Origin: Lentisphaerae bacterium GWF2_38_69
GTDB lineage: Bacteria; Verrucomicrobiota; Lentisphaeria; Victivallales; GWF2-38-69
NCBI GenBank assembly: GCA_001803205.1
Contig: MHBE01000060.1
Span: 1 to 55,148, forward strand
Direction: 5' to 3'
Length of the DNA: 55,148 bases
How positions within the stretch are numbered: the first letter of the stretch is position 1; every line of letters starts with the position of its first letter. The notes beneath the pieces are model-generated. The model made no database searches, was not told where the DNA came from, and was given only the letters and a program-made list of their open reading frames with translations. Position numbers and translations under genes: made by a program. Below, piece after piece: positions 1 through 9,163 of the stretch.

Positions 1-3000
1 AGCTCCTTCAATAAGATTATGTGCATGCAATGGTAGAAAATCAGGAATTTCCATATTCCATTCATTTTCAGAAAAATATTTTATTAATTTACATAACGAA
101 AAATTCATATCATTAATAGTTTTTTCATCAAAAAGTTCTTCCACATACATCCAAGTGCTTTCAAAGTAATCATAACAATCCACAGCCTGCAGATCTATCC
201 AAGCCTGAGAAGTTTGGCCATTCCAGACTCTCAGATCTATGTTTTCTGTTTTATCAAGGAACCAAATATCTTCTTTTGCAGTTTGATTATTTTTAAAAGA
301 CATTTTTTGTTTTCGGGCGGTAAAAACAATAGGAGACACAGCGCTTTGCGGATTTAAATTGTTTTTTTTAATTAAATTTTTCTGTACAGTCACCCCAGAA
401 ATTAAATTACTATGTTCAACATCTTCCCATAATTTTTTATGATTGAATTCTACATTTGATAAAAAGGTTTTATCTGGGAAAGCTTCAAAGTCATACACAA
501 TAGTTGAAGTAAAATCACCGTAAAGTTTTTCTACATTTTCACATAATCCTAGCCTATTAAATAATGTTAAAGTTAATAAAAAATCCGAATTAGAGCTCCA
601 GCGTTTAATTACTAAACCAAACAATGTCATAATAACCGAAGAAGGCGAAACTCCATATTTAAAAGCCTGTTCTTTAAAATTTAGCCAATTTGTTTTTTCT
701 ATTTTTAGGGTATGAAGTTTAAATGTAGGTTTTATTATATCTTCAGGATTCATCAACAATGAGAGCTTGGGTCTATCAGGATAATTTGAAAGCCTTTTTT
801 CCCAGTAAGCTTTTTCTTCATCATACCATAAGGAGCTTTTTAAAGATTCATAAGCAACCATATAATCACGGAAAGTCACTTGACTATAAATCTCAGGTTT
901 ATAGCTAATATCATTGTAAAGACAATGTATAAGGTTAAATAATTTTATACGACTATCAACATCAAGTAATATCAGGTCTATACTTATATGCAGTATGTAA
1001 TATTTAGAGGTTTTAGTAACTTGAAAATCAAACAAAGGATAGTTTGTAGTATCATAAACTTGACGAGATAATTTCAACGCTTTAGCTTTTAGAATATTAC
1101 ATACTTCTGATTCTGGCTTGCCTGACAAGTCTTCAAATTTGATTGAATACTGAGGTATGTTTTTGGAGTAACATTGAGTGAGTGTGTTTATATTAAATGT
1201 AAGAGTTAACTCCGGGACTAAATGAATTATTTTATTTATAACTTTATTTAATAATTCTATATCAAGATGTTGGTATTTATATTCGTTGTAACTATGGTTA
1301 GCTATATTGCCAATCTCAAATGAAGCACCTCTTCCTATCAAGTAAGCTTTTTGAATATCAGACATTGGGAATGGATCAAAACTAGCACCATCATCATGCC
1401 CGACCTGCATTGAATGTAAATCTTTAATCAGTGTTTTCTCTAAAACAGACTGATTTTTTTTAATACAAACTACTAATTTCTCTATTGTTTTTGCATTAAT
1501 AATGTCTTTTGGAGAACAAGGCAAACCTATACTGGACAGACGTGAACTTAACTGAATTCCTAATATTGAATCCCCACCTATTTTGAAAAAATCATCAAGT
1601 AAACCAATTTTTTCTATACTTAATAAATTTTGCCAATTTTCTGCTACAAGTTTTTCAATATTATTTCTTGGTTTGACATATTTTATGAAAGTATTTTCTC
1701 TTTTTCGCGATCCGCTATTTATAATAAATTTATTAACTTCATCAATACTATTTATTTTCTCAGCAAACGCTTTGATTGCATTTATTTCCTTTTCTGTCCT
1801 ATTGTTAGTTTTTACTGCCAATTTAGTAATTGGTTTTTGATCGAAAATTTTACTAAGTTGTTTTGAATTAAAACAAATATTTACCGCATCGTCTACTGAA
1901 ATAGAAAATATTATTTTATTATCTTTGAATGACTCATTTTGATTTTTAATATTTTTTAAAAAATTAAAAATAGGAATGTTTTTCCCGCTATGTGCAAAGT
2001 CTATTTTAATGTTATTAATATTTTTAGATTTTGCAAAATGTCCAACCTCTCTTAAAAATTTATGTTCTACGCCTTTACCAAGAATCCTGCAACTTAAAAC
2101 AAAAGATTCAACAACAAAATCATTATTATTTAAATATCCAATAATAGCTCCTACCAACCCATAATCACCAAACCTATCATTTACTTTTACTGTAAAAATT
2201 ATAAACCCATCTTCATAAAGTAATTTTTTAATTTCATCTTCACTTCTTCTTATTGTTGTAGAGTTAAACTGGTTTACGCGCTGCGTTAGCTGCGCAACTC
2301 TCGGTATATCATCAAAATTAATAGCCTCAACTAAAATTTTTAATTCTAATTCCTTTATAAATTCTTCAAAATTAAAATGTTCTTTTCTAATATTCTCTCT
2401 CTTAATATTGTCCCGATACTGCTTTGTTCTTATCTTATCTTCATCAGTAGCTGTTAATACATCAAAAGCCCAGACATTCTTTAGAAAACGCTCTAGTAAC
2501 AGGTTACCTTTTGGGATATTTAGCGTAAGAACTTCTGGGAGCTTTGATCTTATCTCTGCACATTCAACAGGATTATCATCAATAAAAATAAAACTATCTA
2601 ACCCTAAATTTAATTCAGTAGCCAGATCATATATATTCTTAGACTTTGCATTCCAGTTTATCTTCCAATTAGCTAAATGTTCTTTTCTTAATACCATTTC
2701 TTTGTTTTGCTCAAAAACTTTAAATACATCTTCTTCAGTATTCTTACTGCATAAACAAATTAAAATACCGTTTGTATACATATCTAATATTTTGTTCTGA
2801 AAATCACGCCTAACTGTATCAATTTCTATTTCGTAATTTTCAGATTCTCCGCAAACTCCTTTCCAAAGGGTATTATCGCAGTCCACTACCAATACTTTAT
2901 AAGGTAATTTTATTAATGCGTAGACTCTACGTGCAAGAAACATTCCTAGGATATTATAAAAACAACTCGTATAAGATATATGGCCCTCTTTATACCCTGT

Positions 3001-3534
3001 ATAATTAAATATTTCCTCAAAATCTTCAAAACCTAACACGTCATTATAAGATAAAATATAGTCTTCTTTCATTCTTAACTTAAGCTCTGCTAAAAGGCTT
3101 GATTCTAATTCTAAGATTTCCTGTTTGGATTCAAGATTATCATCGATAATAATTGAAGGACATAAGCAAAGGATAGTTTTAGTCGTTCTATTTTTTTTAT
3201 AATTTTCAAGAGCACATAAAAAGCTGTTGATATTTGATTTTAGTCTTTCTAAATAAACCATTTTGTTCTCAATTTTACTATTTGGAACCCAGTCAGTAAG
3301 GGAAAACAATATGATATTTATCCCTGATTCATTCATATGAAATTTACTCGCTTCAACTAAAAGCTCTTGAAATATCTGGTTGTATGAAGAGAACTCAACA
3401 TTACAATTAATGCCCAATTCAGATAAAAAGCATTTTAGAGCTACTTTTATTGGTTCTGGTGTAAAAGATGCAGATATCACTATATTTAAACAAAACAAAG
3501 AGTCTTCTCTTTTCTGAATTTCATAAGAATCCAT
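1..3534 (-). CDS. NRPS, N-terminal part: FkbH starter domain, carrier protein, heterocyclization domain (runs off left edge)
   Basis: Reading the minus strand from an ATG at 3534 (AAAGGA Shine-Dalgarno just upstream) gives 1178 codons without a stop to the window edge. Residues 1 to about 200 look like the N-terminal region of FkbH proteins. A HAD motif DCDNTLWKGVCGE starts near residue 218, and QLTQRVNQFN, DRFGDYGLVG and SCRILGKGVE complete the FkbH signature. A carrier domain has GGDSILGIQLSSRL with the phosphopantetheine serine at about 656. A cyclization-type condensation domain follows: FPMSDIQKAYLIGR near 722, DLILLDVDS near 853 (the DxxxxDxxS active site of heterocyclization domains), then GDFTSTIVYDFE, PIVFTARKQK and SQAWIDLQ. 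FkbH proteins of known pathways load a glyceryl unit from 1,3-bisphosphoglycerate onto a carrier protein. Cy domains condense and cyclize Cys, Ser or Thr. I infer a glyceryl-primed thiazoline or oxazoline product. The adenylation domain should lie beyond position 1. Confidence 0.9.
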   Translation of the reverse strand, partial: MDSYEIQKREDSLFCLNIVISASFTPEPIKVALKCFLSELGINCNVEFSSYNQIFQELLVEASKFHMNESGINIILFSLTDWVPNSKIENKMVYLERLKSNINSFLCALENYKKNRTTKTILCLCPSIIIDDNLESKQEILELESSLLAELKLRMKEDYILSYNDVLGFEDFEEIFNYTGYKEGHISYTSCFYNILGMFLARRVYALIKLPYKVLVVDCDNTLWKGVCGESENYEIEIDTVRRDFQNKILDMYTNGILICLCSKNTEEDVFKVFEQNKEMVLRKEHLANWKINWNAKSKNIYDLATELNLGLDSFIFIDDNPVECAEIRSKLPEVLTLNIPKGNLLLERFLKNVWAFDVLTATDEDKIRTKQYRDNIKRENIRKEHFNFEEFIKELELKILVEAINFDDIPRVAQLTQRVNQFNSTTIRRSEDEIKKLLYEDGFIIFTVKVNDRFGDYGLVGAIIGYLNNNDFVVESFVLSCRILGKGVEHKFLREVGHFAKSKNINNIKIDFAHSGKNIPIFNFLKNIKNQNESFKDNKIIFSISVDDAVNICFNSKQLSKIFDQKPITKLAVKTNNRTEKEINAIKAFAEKINSIDEVNKFIINSGSRKRENTFIKYVKPRNNIEKLVAENWQNLLSIEKIGLLDDFFKIGGDSILGIQLSSRLSSIGLPCSPKDIINAKTIEKLVVCIKKNQSVLEKTLIKDLHSMQVGHDDGASFDPFPMSDIQKAYLIGRGASFEIGNIANHSYNEYKYQHLDIELLNKVINKIIHLVPELTLTFNINTLTQCYSKNIPQYSIKFEDLSGKPESEVCNILKAKALKLSRQVYDTTNYPLFDFQVTKTSKYYILHISIDLILLDVDSRIKLFNLIHCLYNDISYKPEIYSQVTFRDYMVAYESLKSSLWYDEEKAYWEKRLSNYPDRPKLSLLMNPEDIIKPTFKLHTLKIEKTNWLNFKEQAFKYGVSPSSVIMTLFGLVIKRWSSNSDFLLTLTLFNRLGLCENVEKLYGDFTSTIVYDFEAFPDKTFLSNVEFNHKKLWEDVEHSNLISGVTVQKNLIKKNNLNPQSAVSPIVFTARKQKMSFKNNQTAKEDIWFLDKTENIDLRVWNGQTSQAWIDLQAVDCYDYFESTWMYVEELFDEKTINDMNFSLCKLIKYFSENEWNMEIPDFLPLHAHNLIEGA

Positions 3535-3743
3535 AATTTTTCCTTTGTTTTAATAATTTTATGGGTTGTATCATCACGTTAAAATTTATCCCCGATAAAC
3601 ACATCAATATAAAAATCTATTGCATATCAGAAGTTTTATAATTTTTTAAGAAGAATCAGAAAACAGAGGTTTTTTAGAGCAACTAAAATATTCTTATTCC
3701 CGTTCTTCTTATCTAAACTTTATCCATAAATTTTAAATTTACA

Positions 3744-5039
3744 TTAAGCTGAACGCCTCAAAAACAAAAAGATGAAAATATTTTCAAGGGACTTGAGCCC
3801 TTTATAGCAAGTACTATCGAAAATAGGATTCTCGTAAACCTCATTACTGATTTTTCTTCTGATATCTCCAAAGGAAAAAAGGCTTGATCTGGCAGAAACA
3901 TATTTTCGTTCCGGCGCTTTTGTCTGTTTTAAAGCATAGAGCCAAGCCGCGGTCTGAGCAATGGAACAAAGTTCAAAATGATTTTCAACGCTTTCTCTTT
4001 TTCTTGCCTGATTATCTATTGCCCCAAGTTCATGCTTGAGTTCCTTAAATCCGCTTTCAATCTTCCATCTGGCCGAATAGTATTCTATCATCTGCTTTGC
4101 GCTCAGAGATAAGTCTGTTGAGACTATCGGAAAGATATATCCATTCCTGTTATAAATCAGAACCACCTTGACCTGTCTCATAAAGCCCCTGTGCATGGCT
4201 ATGAATTCTGAATATTCGCATTCCCTTTTCCTTCCGTAGATCAAAAGGCTCTCTTTTATTCTTTCAAGACTCCCGGTCATCTCGTATAACTTTGGAAGTT
4301 TCTTTCCGTACTTGCGTTTCCGCCCTTTTTTTCCGGTATCTTCTACGCTAACTTCACAGAGCCGAGTGTCCTTTCTAAGCCTCGTAAGGATATTGATTCT
4401 TTCAACAAGTTCTTTGCCCAGCTCTTTAATCAGAGTTTTATTCCCGAACCAGCTGTCTGTGGCAATAAGGATATTGCATGAGAATCTTTCACTTGCCTGG
4501 CGTATGAGCTTGCCTGCTATTTGTAGCTTTGTCATAAAATGCTCTTTGTCAACTGACTTCTTGAGCCTGTAAAGGCCATTGCTTATTGGCAGGCATGCCC
4601 AGCGATTGTGTATAAAGGCAAGAACTCCCAGAAGAACACGGCAATGACCATGGATGTATTTTGAGGAATTAATCTTAGAAGCATGGTCATAATGAGAGTC
4701 GCATCCTGCTATCTTCCTGCCTGTTTTTCCATAGGTTGTGTCGTCCAGCAACAATATTAACCGTCCTGCAGTCATTAGAGATTCTCCAAACATTGCCAGC
4801 AATCTATCCCATACCTTACCAAGAGGAAGTTTTCCTGATTGGAGAAATCCATAAAAACATCTCCGGCTTATCCCCATGGAAAACATCAGTAGCTCAAACA
4901 TCCTGAAGATGCCGCTAATGCACTTATTGCTTTCTCCAACAATCATTCCGATTATCACAGCTTTGAATATTGCTTTCCTGTACTTTGGAATCTCTCCTGA
5001 TATTGTCTCAATAAGATCTTTGAACTTTACCTCTGCCAT
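3744..5039 (-). mobile_element. IS4-family transposase
   Basis: A 431-residue DDE transposase. The first catalytic aspartate is in LLLDDTTYGK (99-100), the second in IATDSWFG (about 195), and the glutamate in YSARWKIESGFKELK. The last matches the IS4 signature Y-x2-R-x3-E-x6-K, with Y321, R324, E328 and K335. The frame is intact, so the element may still be active. Base composition is less AT-rich than the NRPS gene to its left. I could not identify terminal inverted repeats or a target duplication by eye, so the ends of the element are undefined. It separates the NRPS gene from the exporter operon and lies beside a truncated folE2, so it may have taken part in rearranging this region. Confidence 0.88.
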
Positions 5040-5231
5040 AGCCTTACTCCTTATACATTAATAATTTAAACTAGGAGTAATATAGCATTTCAATAGCAAT
5101 AAATGAATGTCGCATACTGTTGGATATAAGGATGTTATGTTATATTATTTGACATCGGCAAACAGTGCTAAAAACAATTTTTCAGGCAGAAACCTCAAAA
5201 ACTTCATCTCAAGGGTCTTATGTGCGCCTAA

Positions 5232-5339
5232 ATGCACTCAAATGGCTCTAAATGCGATTACATGGAGGCATTAAAAAAAATTGGCCATCCTGATGTAAAA
5301 ACACTTAAGAAAAAACTTTCATCTTTTCTCAACAATTGA
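5232..5339 (+). other. Unrecognised 35-codon open frame in the gap right of the transposase
   Basis: A short frame starting ATG CAC TCA and ending at a TGA at 5337-5339 would encode a lysine-rich tail (HPDVKTLKKKLSSFL near its end). No Shine-Dalgarno sequence is evident, and a stop codon lies directly before the ATG. It could be the surviving C-terminal end of a lost gene or chance. The preceding bases contain three imperfect copies of CTAAATGCNNT. Confidence 0.15.
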
Positions 5340-5383
5340 TTCTCGGAGATCTACCACCTATAATTTTGTTCAGCTTTTCAAAA

Positions 5384-5406
5384 AACACCCCCCATAAAAA
5401 ATGGGG
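5384..5406 (-). terminator. Hairpin, terminator-like on the minus strand
   Basis: CCCCAT at 5390-5395 and ATGGGG at 5401-5406 form a 6 bp stem around a 5-nt loop. Read on the minus strand, the stem is followed by GGTGTTTTTT, which fits a Rho-independent terminator. It lies directly after the minus-strand folE2 remnant. Confidence 0.5.
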
Positions 5407-5419
5407 AAACTTTAGCTTC

Positions 5420-5503
5420 TTATATTAAATACTTTAATTTTCTTATCCCGACTTTATCTAGTTTCAGCCCTCTGTTATCAAGCATCGACTGGACATCATT
5501 CAT
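5420..5503 (-). pseudogene. folE2: Truncated folE2 (GTP cyclohydrolase IB), first 27 codons only
   Basis: On the minus strand a strong Shine-Dalgarno (GGAGAAGG at 5507-5514) precedes an ATG at 5503. The 27-residue product begins MNDVQSMLDNRGLKLDKVG and ends KLKYLI, then TAA. This is the conserved N-terminus of FolE2 (DVQ, D-x-R-G, KVGI, K-L-K/R-Y-P-I). The family's usual KYPI has become KYLI directly before the stop, and the remaining 230 or so residues are missing. FolE2 makes 7,8-dihydroneopterin triphosphate for folate and queuosine. The remnant, with its ribosome site and a following hairpin, marks a deletion or insertion junction near 5420. Confidence 0.65.
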
Positions 5504-5689
5504 ATTCCTTCTCCAGTTTCATAAATAGTGTTAATTGTTATTGATTGCTATTAATAATATGTAACTATATTTCATAATACAAACAATAAAAGCAACAAAG
5601 TTGCATTATTGTGTTATTTGAATTTTTATTATTATGCCACTATAATAATACAACTCGATTTTATTTATTATTTATGATTCTATGAAGTT

Positions 5690-6337
5690 ATGTATTCAGA
5701 AGTAATTGAAAACCCAACGTTGATTTTAAAACGACTTTTAGCTATTTATGAAGTAACTCCGGCAGAATTAGCCAGAAAGATAGGAGTGCATCGTGCTACA
5801 ATGTTGCGAATAATAAATGGAGATATCAAAAAAATCAAAGAAGAATATTTTAAATCAATAGCAGAATATTTTTCTCTTACTATAGATCAGATAAAGGGAC
5901 TAAAACCTATTTATTGGGAAAATATAAAAGGAGTCCTCAACCTTCAGGTGGGTAGGCGTATACCAATTTATTCCTGGCAATTGGATGGGAATAAACTGGT
6001 TCCAGAAATTATGGACAGAACAGAATTAACAACATTAACAGACATTGAGGTAAGCGATAATGCTTTTTCTCTAATAATAAAAGATTCAATAATGGAACCA
6101 CTATTCCCAAAAGGAACGATAATCATATGTGATCCAATCAAAGAAGTAACTAATGACGCCTATGTTGTCGTAAAATTGCACAATTATAATCAATTAATCC
6201 TCAGGCAAATATTAATAGATATTGATTATAAATATTTAAAAGCACTTAACAAGACACTTAATGCTAGTATGAGAATAATGACACCAAAAGATAAAATTTT
6301 GGGAGTGGTCGTACAGAGCAAATATGATTTTCATTAA
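5690..6337 (+). CDS. XRE-type repressor with S24/LexA-like C-terminal domain
   Basis: 215 residues. The N-terminal helix-turn-helix (about 12-65) reads LAIYEVTPAELARKIGVHR and is Cro/CI-like. The C-terminal half (about 88-210) has the S24 fold signature, with S133 in KDSIMEPLFPKG at the nucleophile position of LexA/CI proteins. Where the catalytic lysine is expected, about 39 residues later in NQLILRQI, I read an arginine, so self-cleavage may be lost. It is the first gene of a plus-strand run ending at 10713 and probably controls it. The start is the first ATG of the frame; no good Shine-Dalgarno is visible. Confidence 0.8.
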   Translation: MYSEVIENPTLILKRLLAIYEVTPAELARKIGVHRATMLRIINGDIKKIKEEYFKSIAEYFSLTIDQIKGLKPIYWENIKGVLNLQVGRRIPIYSWQLDGNKLVPEIMDRTELTTLTDIEVSDNAFSLIIKDSIMEPLFPKGTIIICDPIKEVTNDAYVVVKLHNYNQLILRQILIDIDYKYLKALNKTLNASMRIMTPKDKILGVVVQSKYDFH

Positions 6338-6364
6338 AATAATAAGGATGTTTTAATAATAAAA

Positions 6365-6883
6365 ATGACAACAAAAATACTTCGTTCATTTTGGGATATA
6401 GTTAGACTTTTTTTCTTATCTTACAAAGACAATAACCAGCAATATCCTTATAGACTAGTTGAAGTCAAGAAAAGTAACAAAGAAGAGCACGTTCTGACAA
6501 TAAAAATAACTAATAAAAATGCTATCTTTAATCAAAAAGCTATTGATCTTGTTAATGACGATGTTACCCTAAAAGGGTTTTCCGCATATGACATAAGGAC
6601 TATATGTTACTATGCTTTTACAGATCATAATAGCCCCCAATTTAAAATAATTTCTCAACTTTTTACGCCAGATGCTAATGGTATGTTAACATTAAAAAAA
6701 AGAGGGGAAAGAGAGTTTATAAAGAAACATGTTACTGACATTGTTTGTAATGAAAAAATTATTCAATCTATCCATTCTAAAGATGCTGTCCGCCTAGGAT
6801 ACATAAAAGCAAAAACTGAAGAATTAGAAGATAATTTAGAAAAAGAAAAATTAAAAAAAGAACTTCAAAGTTTTAATTCATAG
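6365..6883 (+). CDS. Hypothetical protein, 172 aa
   Basis: I do not recognise this protein. It has no signal peptide or membrane segment. The N-terminal half is mixed alpha/beta, and the last 35 residues are charged and helical (KTEELEDNLEKEKLKKELQ), likely a short coiled coil. It lies 27 bp after the XRE-S24 gene and 19 bp before the exporter, so it is probably co-transcribed with them. An AAGGATG sequence upstream is rather far from the ATG for a ribosome site. Confidence 0.65.
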   Translation: MTTKILRSFWDIVRLFFLSYKDNNQQYPYRLVEVKKSNKEEHVLTIKITNKNAIFNQKAIDLVNDDVTLKGFSAYDIRTICYYAFTDHNSPQFKIISQLFTPDANGMLTLKKRGEREFIKKHVTDIVCNEKIIQSIHSKDAVRLGYIKAKTEELEDNLEKEKLKKELQSFNS

Positions 6884-6902
6884 ATTTTTACCTAGGCTTA
6901 CA

Positions 6903-8429
6903 GTGCTTAATAATATACGAAGTATAAACTTAAAATGGATAGTATTAATAGGGATGTCCCTTTTAATTTTTTTAGGAAACTTTGATTTTACAGCAGTAGC
7001 TTTAGTCTTGCCTCAAATATCAAAAAGTTTTGGATCGGATCTATCGAGATTACAATGGATAATGATAAGCTATATTATTGCTTCAGCATCATTCATTATA
7101 ATAAACACGCAAATATGTAATTTTTTCGATAAAAAGTATATATTCATTATAGGGTGTATGCTTTTTTCATTAACATCCTTGTTTTGTGGTCTTTCTTTTA
7201 ATGTAGATATATTAATTACAATGCGATTCTTGCAAGGAATAGGATATGCTCTTACATTTCCATTAATATATGATTTTGTATTTAGTATATTTCCTAATGA
7301 AGGACGAGGATTTGCTATAAGTGTTCTACACTTCACAACAGGAATAGCTCAAACAGTAGGGCCTGTTCTAGGTGGAGTTATTTCTTATTACTTCGGTTGG
7401 CGCACTGTTTTTTTTATTAATTTTCCAATATGCGTACTTATCATTTTTTTTACTATTATGAATTTACCTAAGGATAACTATCAAAAGAAGTCAAGTTTAT
7501 TAGGAGTAAGCAATGCGTTTCTTATGTTTTTGATTATAGTGACTTTAATGCTTGTATTGAATCAAAATCTTTTTGAATTAAACAAGAATATAATTAAAAA
7601 CACTTTCTGGGGAATATTTATCTGTTTGATACTATTAATTATCTTTATTTTTAGAGAAAAAAACAACCCAATTCCTGTTTTTAATCGCTCATTATTGTTA
7701 GATAAACAATTTATAAGAATTAATATAATAAGATTTTTCATACAAATAATTTTCGTAATATTTATATTCATTCCTAATCTTCTTCTACAAAATATACTAG
7801 GATATAGCAGCACTTTTACGGGCATAATATATTCTTCTATGACATTGGTTTTTGCTATGTTCAGTATTATTTCAGGAAAAATCATAGATCGTCATGGACC
7901 AAAGTATCCATTAATAACCGGAATAATAAGTTTAATTTTAGGATGTTTATTTTTAGTTTTTTTACCATACACATGTTCCCTTTCAATAATCTTCTCATCT
8001 TTTATAGTAATAGGAATCGCATTGGGCTTAACATTTCCTAGTAGTTTATTCATTTGTCTGAGTAACACAAAAAAAGAAAACAGAGCAGCAGCATCAAGTA
8101 TTTTCTTAATGAATGCTTTGTTAGGATGCTCTTTTGGTGTAGCATTTTCCGGACTCATTTTATCAATTACAACAAAGTTTAAACTTTATAATATTTTAAA
8201 TATAGGCAAATTAAGCCTAAACAATATACAAGAAACATTGTTAGGCAAATTAATGACAGGAGTAGAACCGCTTAAAAATGTAAGCTCTCATATTTTAAAT
8301 ATTGATCTTATTCATTACGCAACATCCAGTTTTTTAATTTCGCTACAAATAATTATGCTTATATGTCTCATGATTTCAGTTGTTGCGTTATGGTTAAGTT
8401 TTAAATTGTTTAGGAAAAAAGTGATTTAG
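6903..8429 (+). CDS. MFS drug/metabolite exporter, DHA2 (14-TM) type
   Basis: 508 residues with about 14 hydrophobic segments. The N-terminal part carries FLGNFDFTAVALVLPQI, RLQWIMISYIIASA, MRFLQGIGYALTFPL and GPVLGGVISYYFGWRTVFFIN, which are hallmarks of the EmrB/QacA group of proton-driven exporters. A GTG start at 6903 is used; the next in-frame ATG is inside the first membrane segment. It sits between a regulator and small tailoring-type enzymes, consistent with export of, or self-protection against, a small molecule. A link to the NRPS gene across the transposase is possible but only inferred. Confidence 0.85.
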   Translation: MLNNIRSINLKWIVLIGMSLLIFLGNFDFTAVALVLPQISKSFGSDLSRLQWIMISYIIASASFIIINTQICNFFDKKYIFIIGCMLFSLTSLFCGLSFNVDILITMRFLQGIGYALTFPLIYDFVFSIFPNEGRGFAISVLHFTTGIAQTVGPVLGGVISYYFGWRTVFFINFPICVLIIFFTIMNLPKDNYQKKSSLLGVSNAFLMFLIIVTLMLVLNQNLFELNKNIIKNTFWGIFICLILLIIFIFREKNNPIPVFNRSLLLDKQFIRINIIRFFIQIIFVIFIFIPNLLLQNILGYSSTFTGIIYSSMTLVFAMFSIISGKIIDRHGPKYPLITGIISLILGCLFLVFLPYTCSLSIIFSSFIVIGIALGLTFPSSLFICLSNTKKENRAAASSIFLMNALLGCSFGVAFSGLILSITTKFKLYNILNIGKLSLNNIQETLLGKLMTGVEPLKNVSSHILNIDLIHYATSSFLISLQIIMLICLMISVVALWLSFKLFRKKVI

Positions 8430-8431
8430 CT

Positions 8432-9139
8432 ATGAATTATCAAAACACAGAAAAGTATAATTATAAATTTCTTTTAATGTTTATTATTTTTTATATTTCT
8501 ACTTTTCCTCTTGTAGGGTTAAGTCTGCATAAACCTGTAGTTTTAGGGCCATTGCACTTACAAGCTAGTTCTTTAATTTATCCTCTTACCTTTTTCTTAG
8601 CCGATATTATCACTGAAGTTTACGGTTATAAAATCAGCAGACAACTTATTTGGTGCCAAATCCCTTGTACTATTTACTACCAATCAATTCTTCTTTTAAT
8701 ACTATTTGGAGTACCAACTCCTGTAAATTGGCAATATCAATATGCGTATGATTATGTATTTAAAGGAATGGGAATTATAGGATTTTTTGGAGATTTCGGA
8801 TTAGTAATTGGTTTCTTTCTAAACAGTTTTTTGATCTCAAAGTGGAAAATACTATTAAAAGGAAAGTATTTTTGGCTAAGAGCAATAGGAGCTAGTGTAT
8901 TAGGCGAAAGTATTCAATTAAGCATTGGTCTAATAGGAACGTTTTTTGCAAAGATATGGACGCCAAGTGAAATTATAATACTGTTCAGCAATGTAATAAT
9001 TTTTAGACTAATAATGACTATAATATTATCTGGGCCAGCAAATATTATTGCGACGCTACTAAAGAAGGTTGAACGTACTGATATATATGACTATAAAACA
9101 AATTTCAATCCATTTATTTTCTATATTAAAAATGAGTAA
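8432..9139 (+). CDS. yhhQ: VUT-family queuosine-precursor transporter (YhhQ-like)
   Basis: 235 residues, about six membrane segments. The family's conserved FLADIITEVYGYKISRQLIW is at about residues 55-75, with the later glycine-rich helix RAIGASVLGESIQLSIG. YhhQ proteins import queuosine precursors (preQ0/preQ1). It starts 2 bp after the exporter stop, so the two are translationally coupled. Its place between an exporter and a hydrolase is unusual for a queuosine salvage gene; it may import or export another purine-like compound. A folE2 remnant lies 3 kb to the left; FolE2 acts at the start of queuosine synthesis. Confidence 0.75.
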   Translation: MNYQNTEKYNYKFLLMFIIFYISTFPLVGLSLHKPVVLGPLHLQASSLIYPLTFFLADIITEVYGYKISRQLIWCQIPCTIYYQSILLLILFGVPTPVNWQYQYAYDYVFKGMGIIGFFGDFGLVIGFFLNSFLISKWKILLKGKYFWLRAIGASVLGESIQLSIGLIGTFFAKIWTPSEIIILFSNVIIFRLIMTIILSGPANIIATLLKKVERTDIYDYKTNFNPFIFYIKNE

Positions 9140-9163
9140 TTATATCAATTAAAAGGAATTCTT

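Noticed and set aside
1583-2800. Several plus-strand open frames of 60-130 codons
   Set aside because: They lie opposite the NRPS gene, whose minus-strand frame shows continuous FkbH, carrier and Cy motifs; the plus-strand translations are hydrophobic and unrecognisable.
3535-3743. Terminal inverted repeat of the IS4 element
   Set aside because: No convincing match between this stretch and 5040-5140 could be found by eye.
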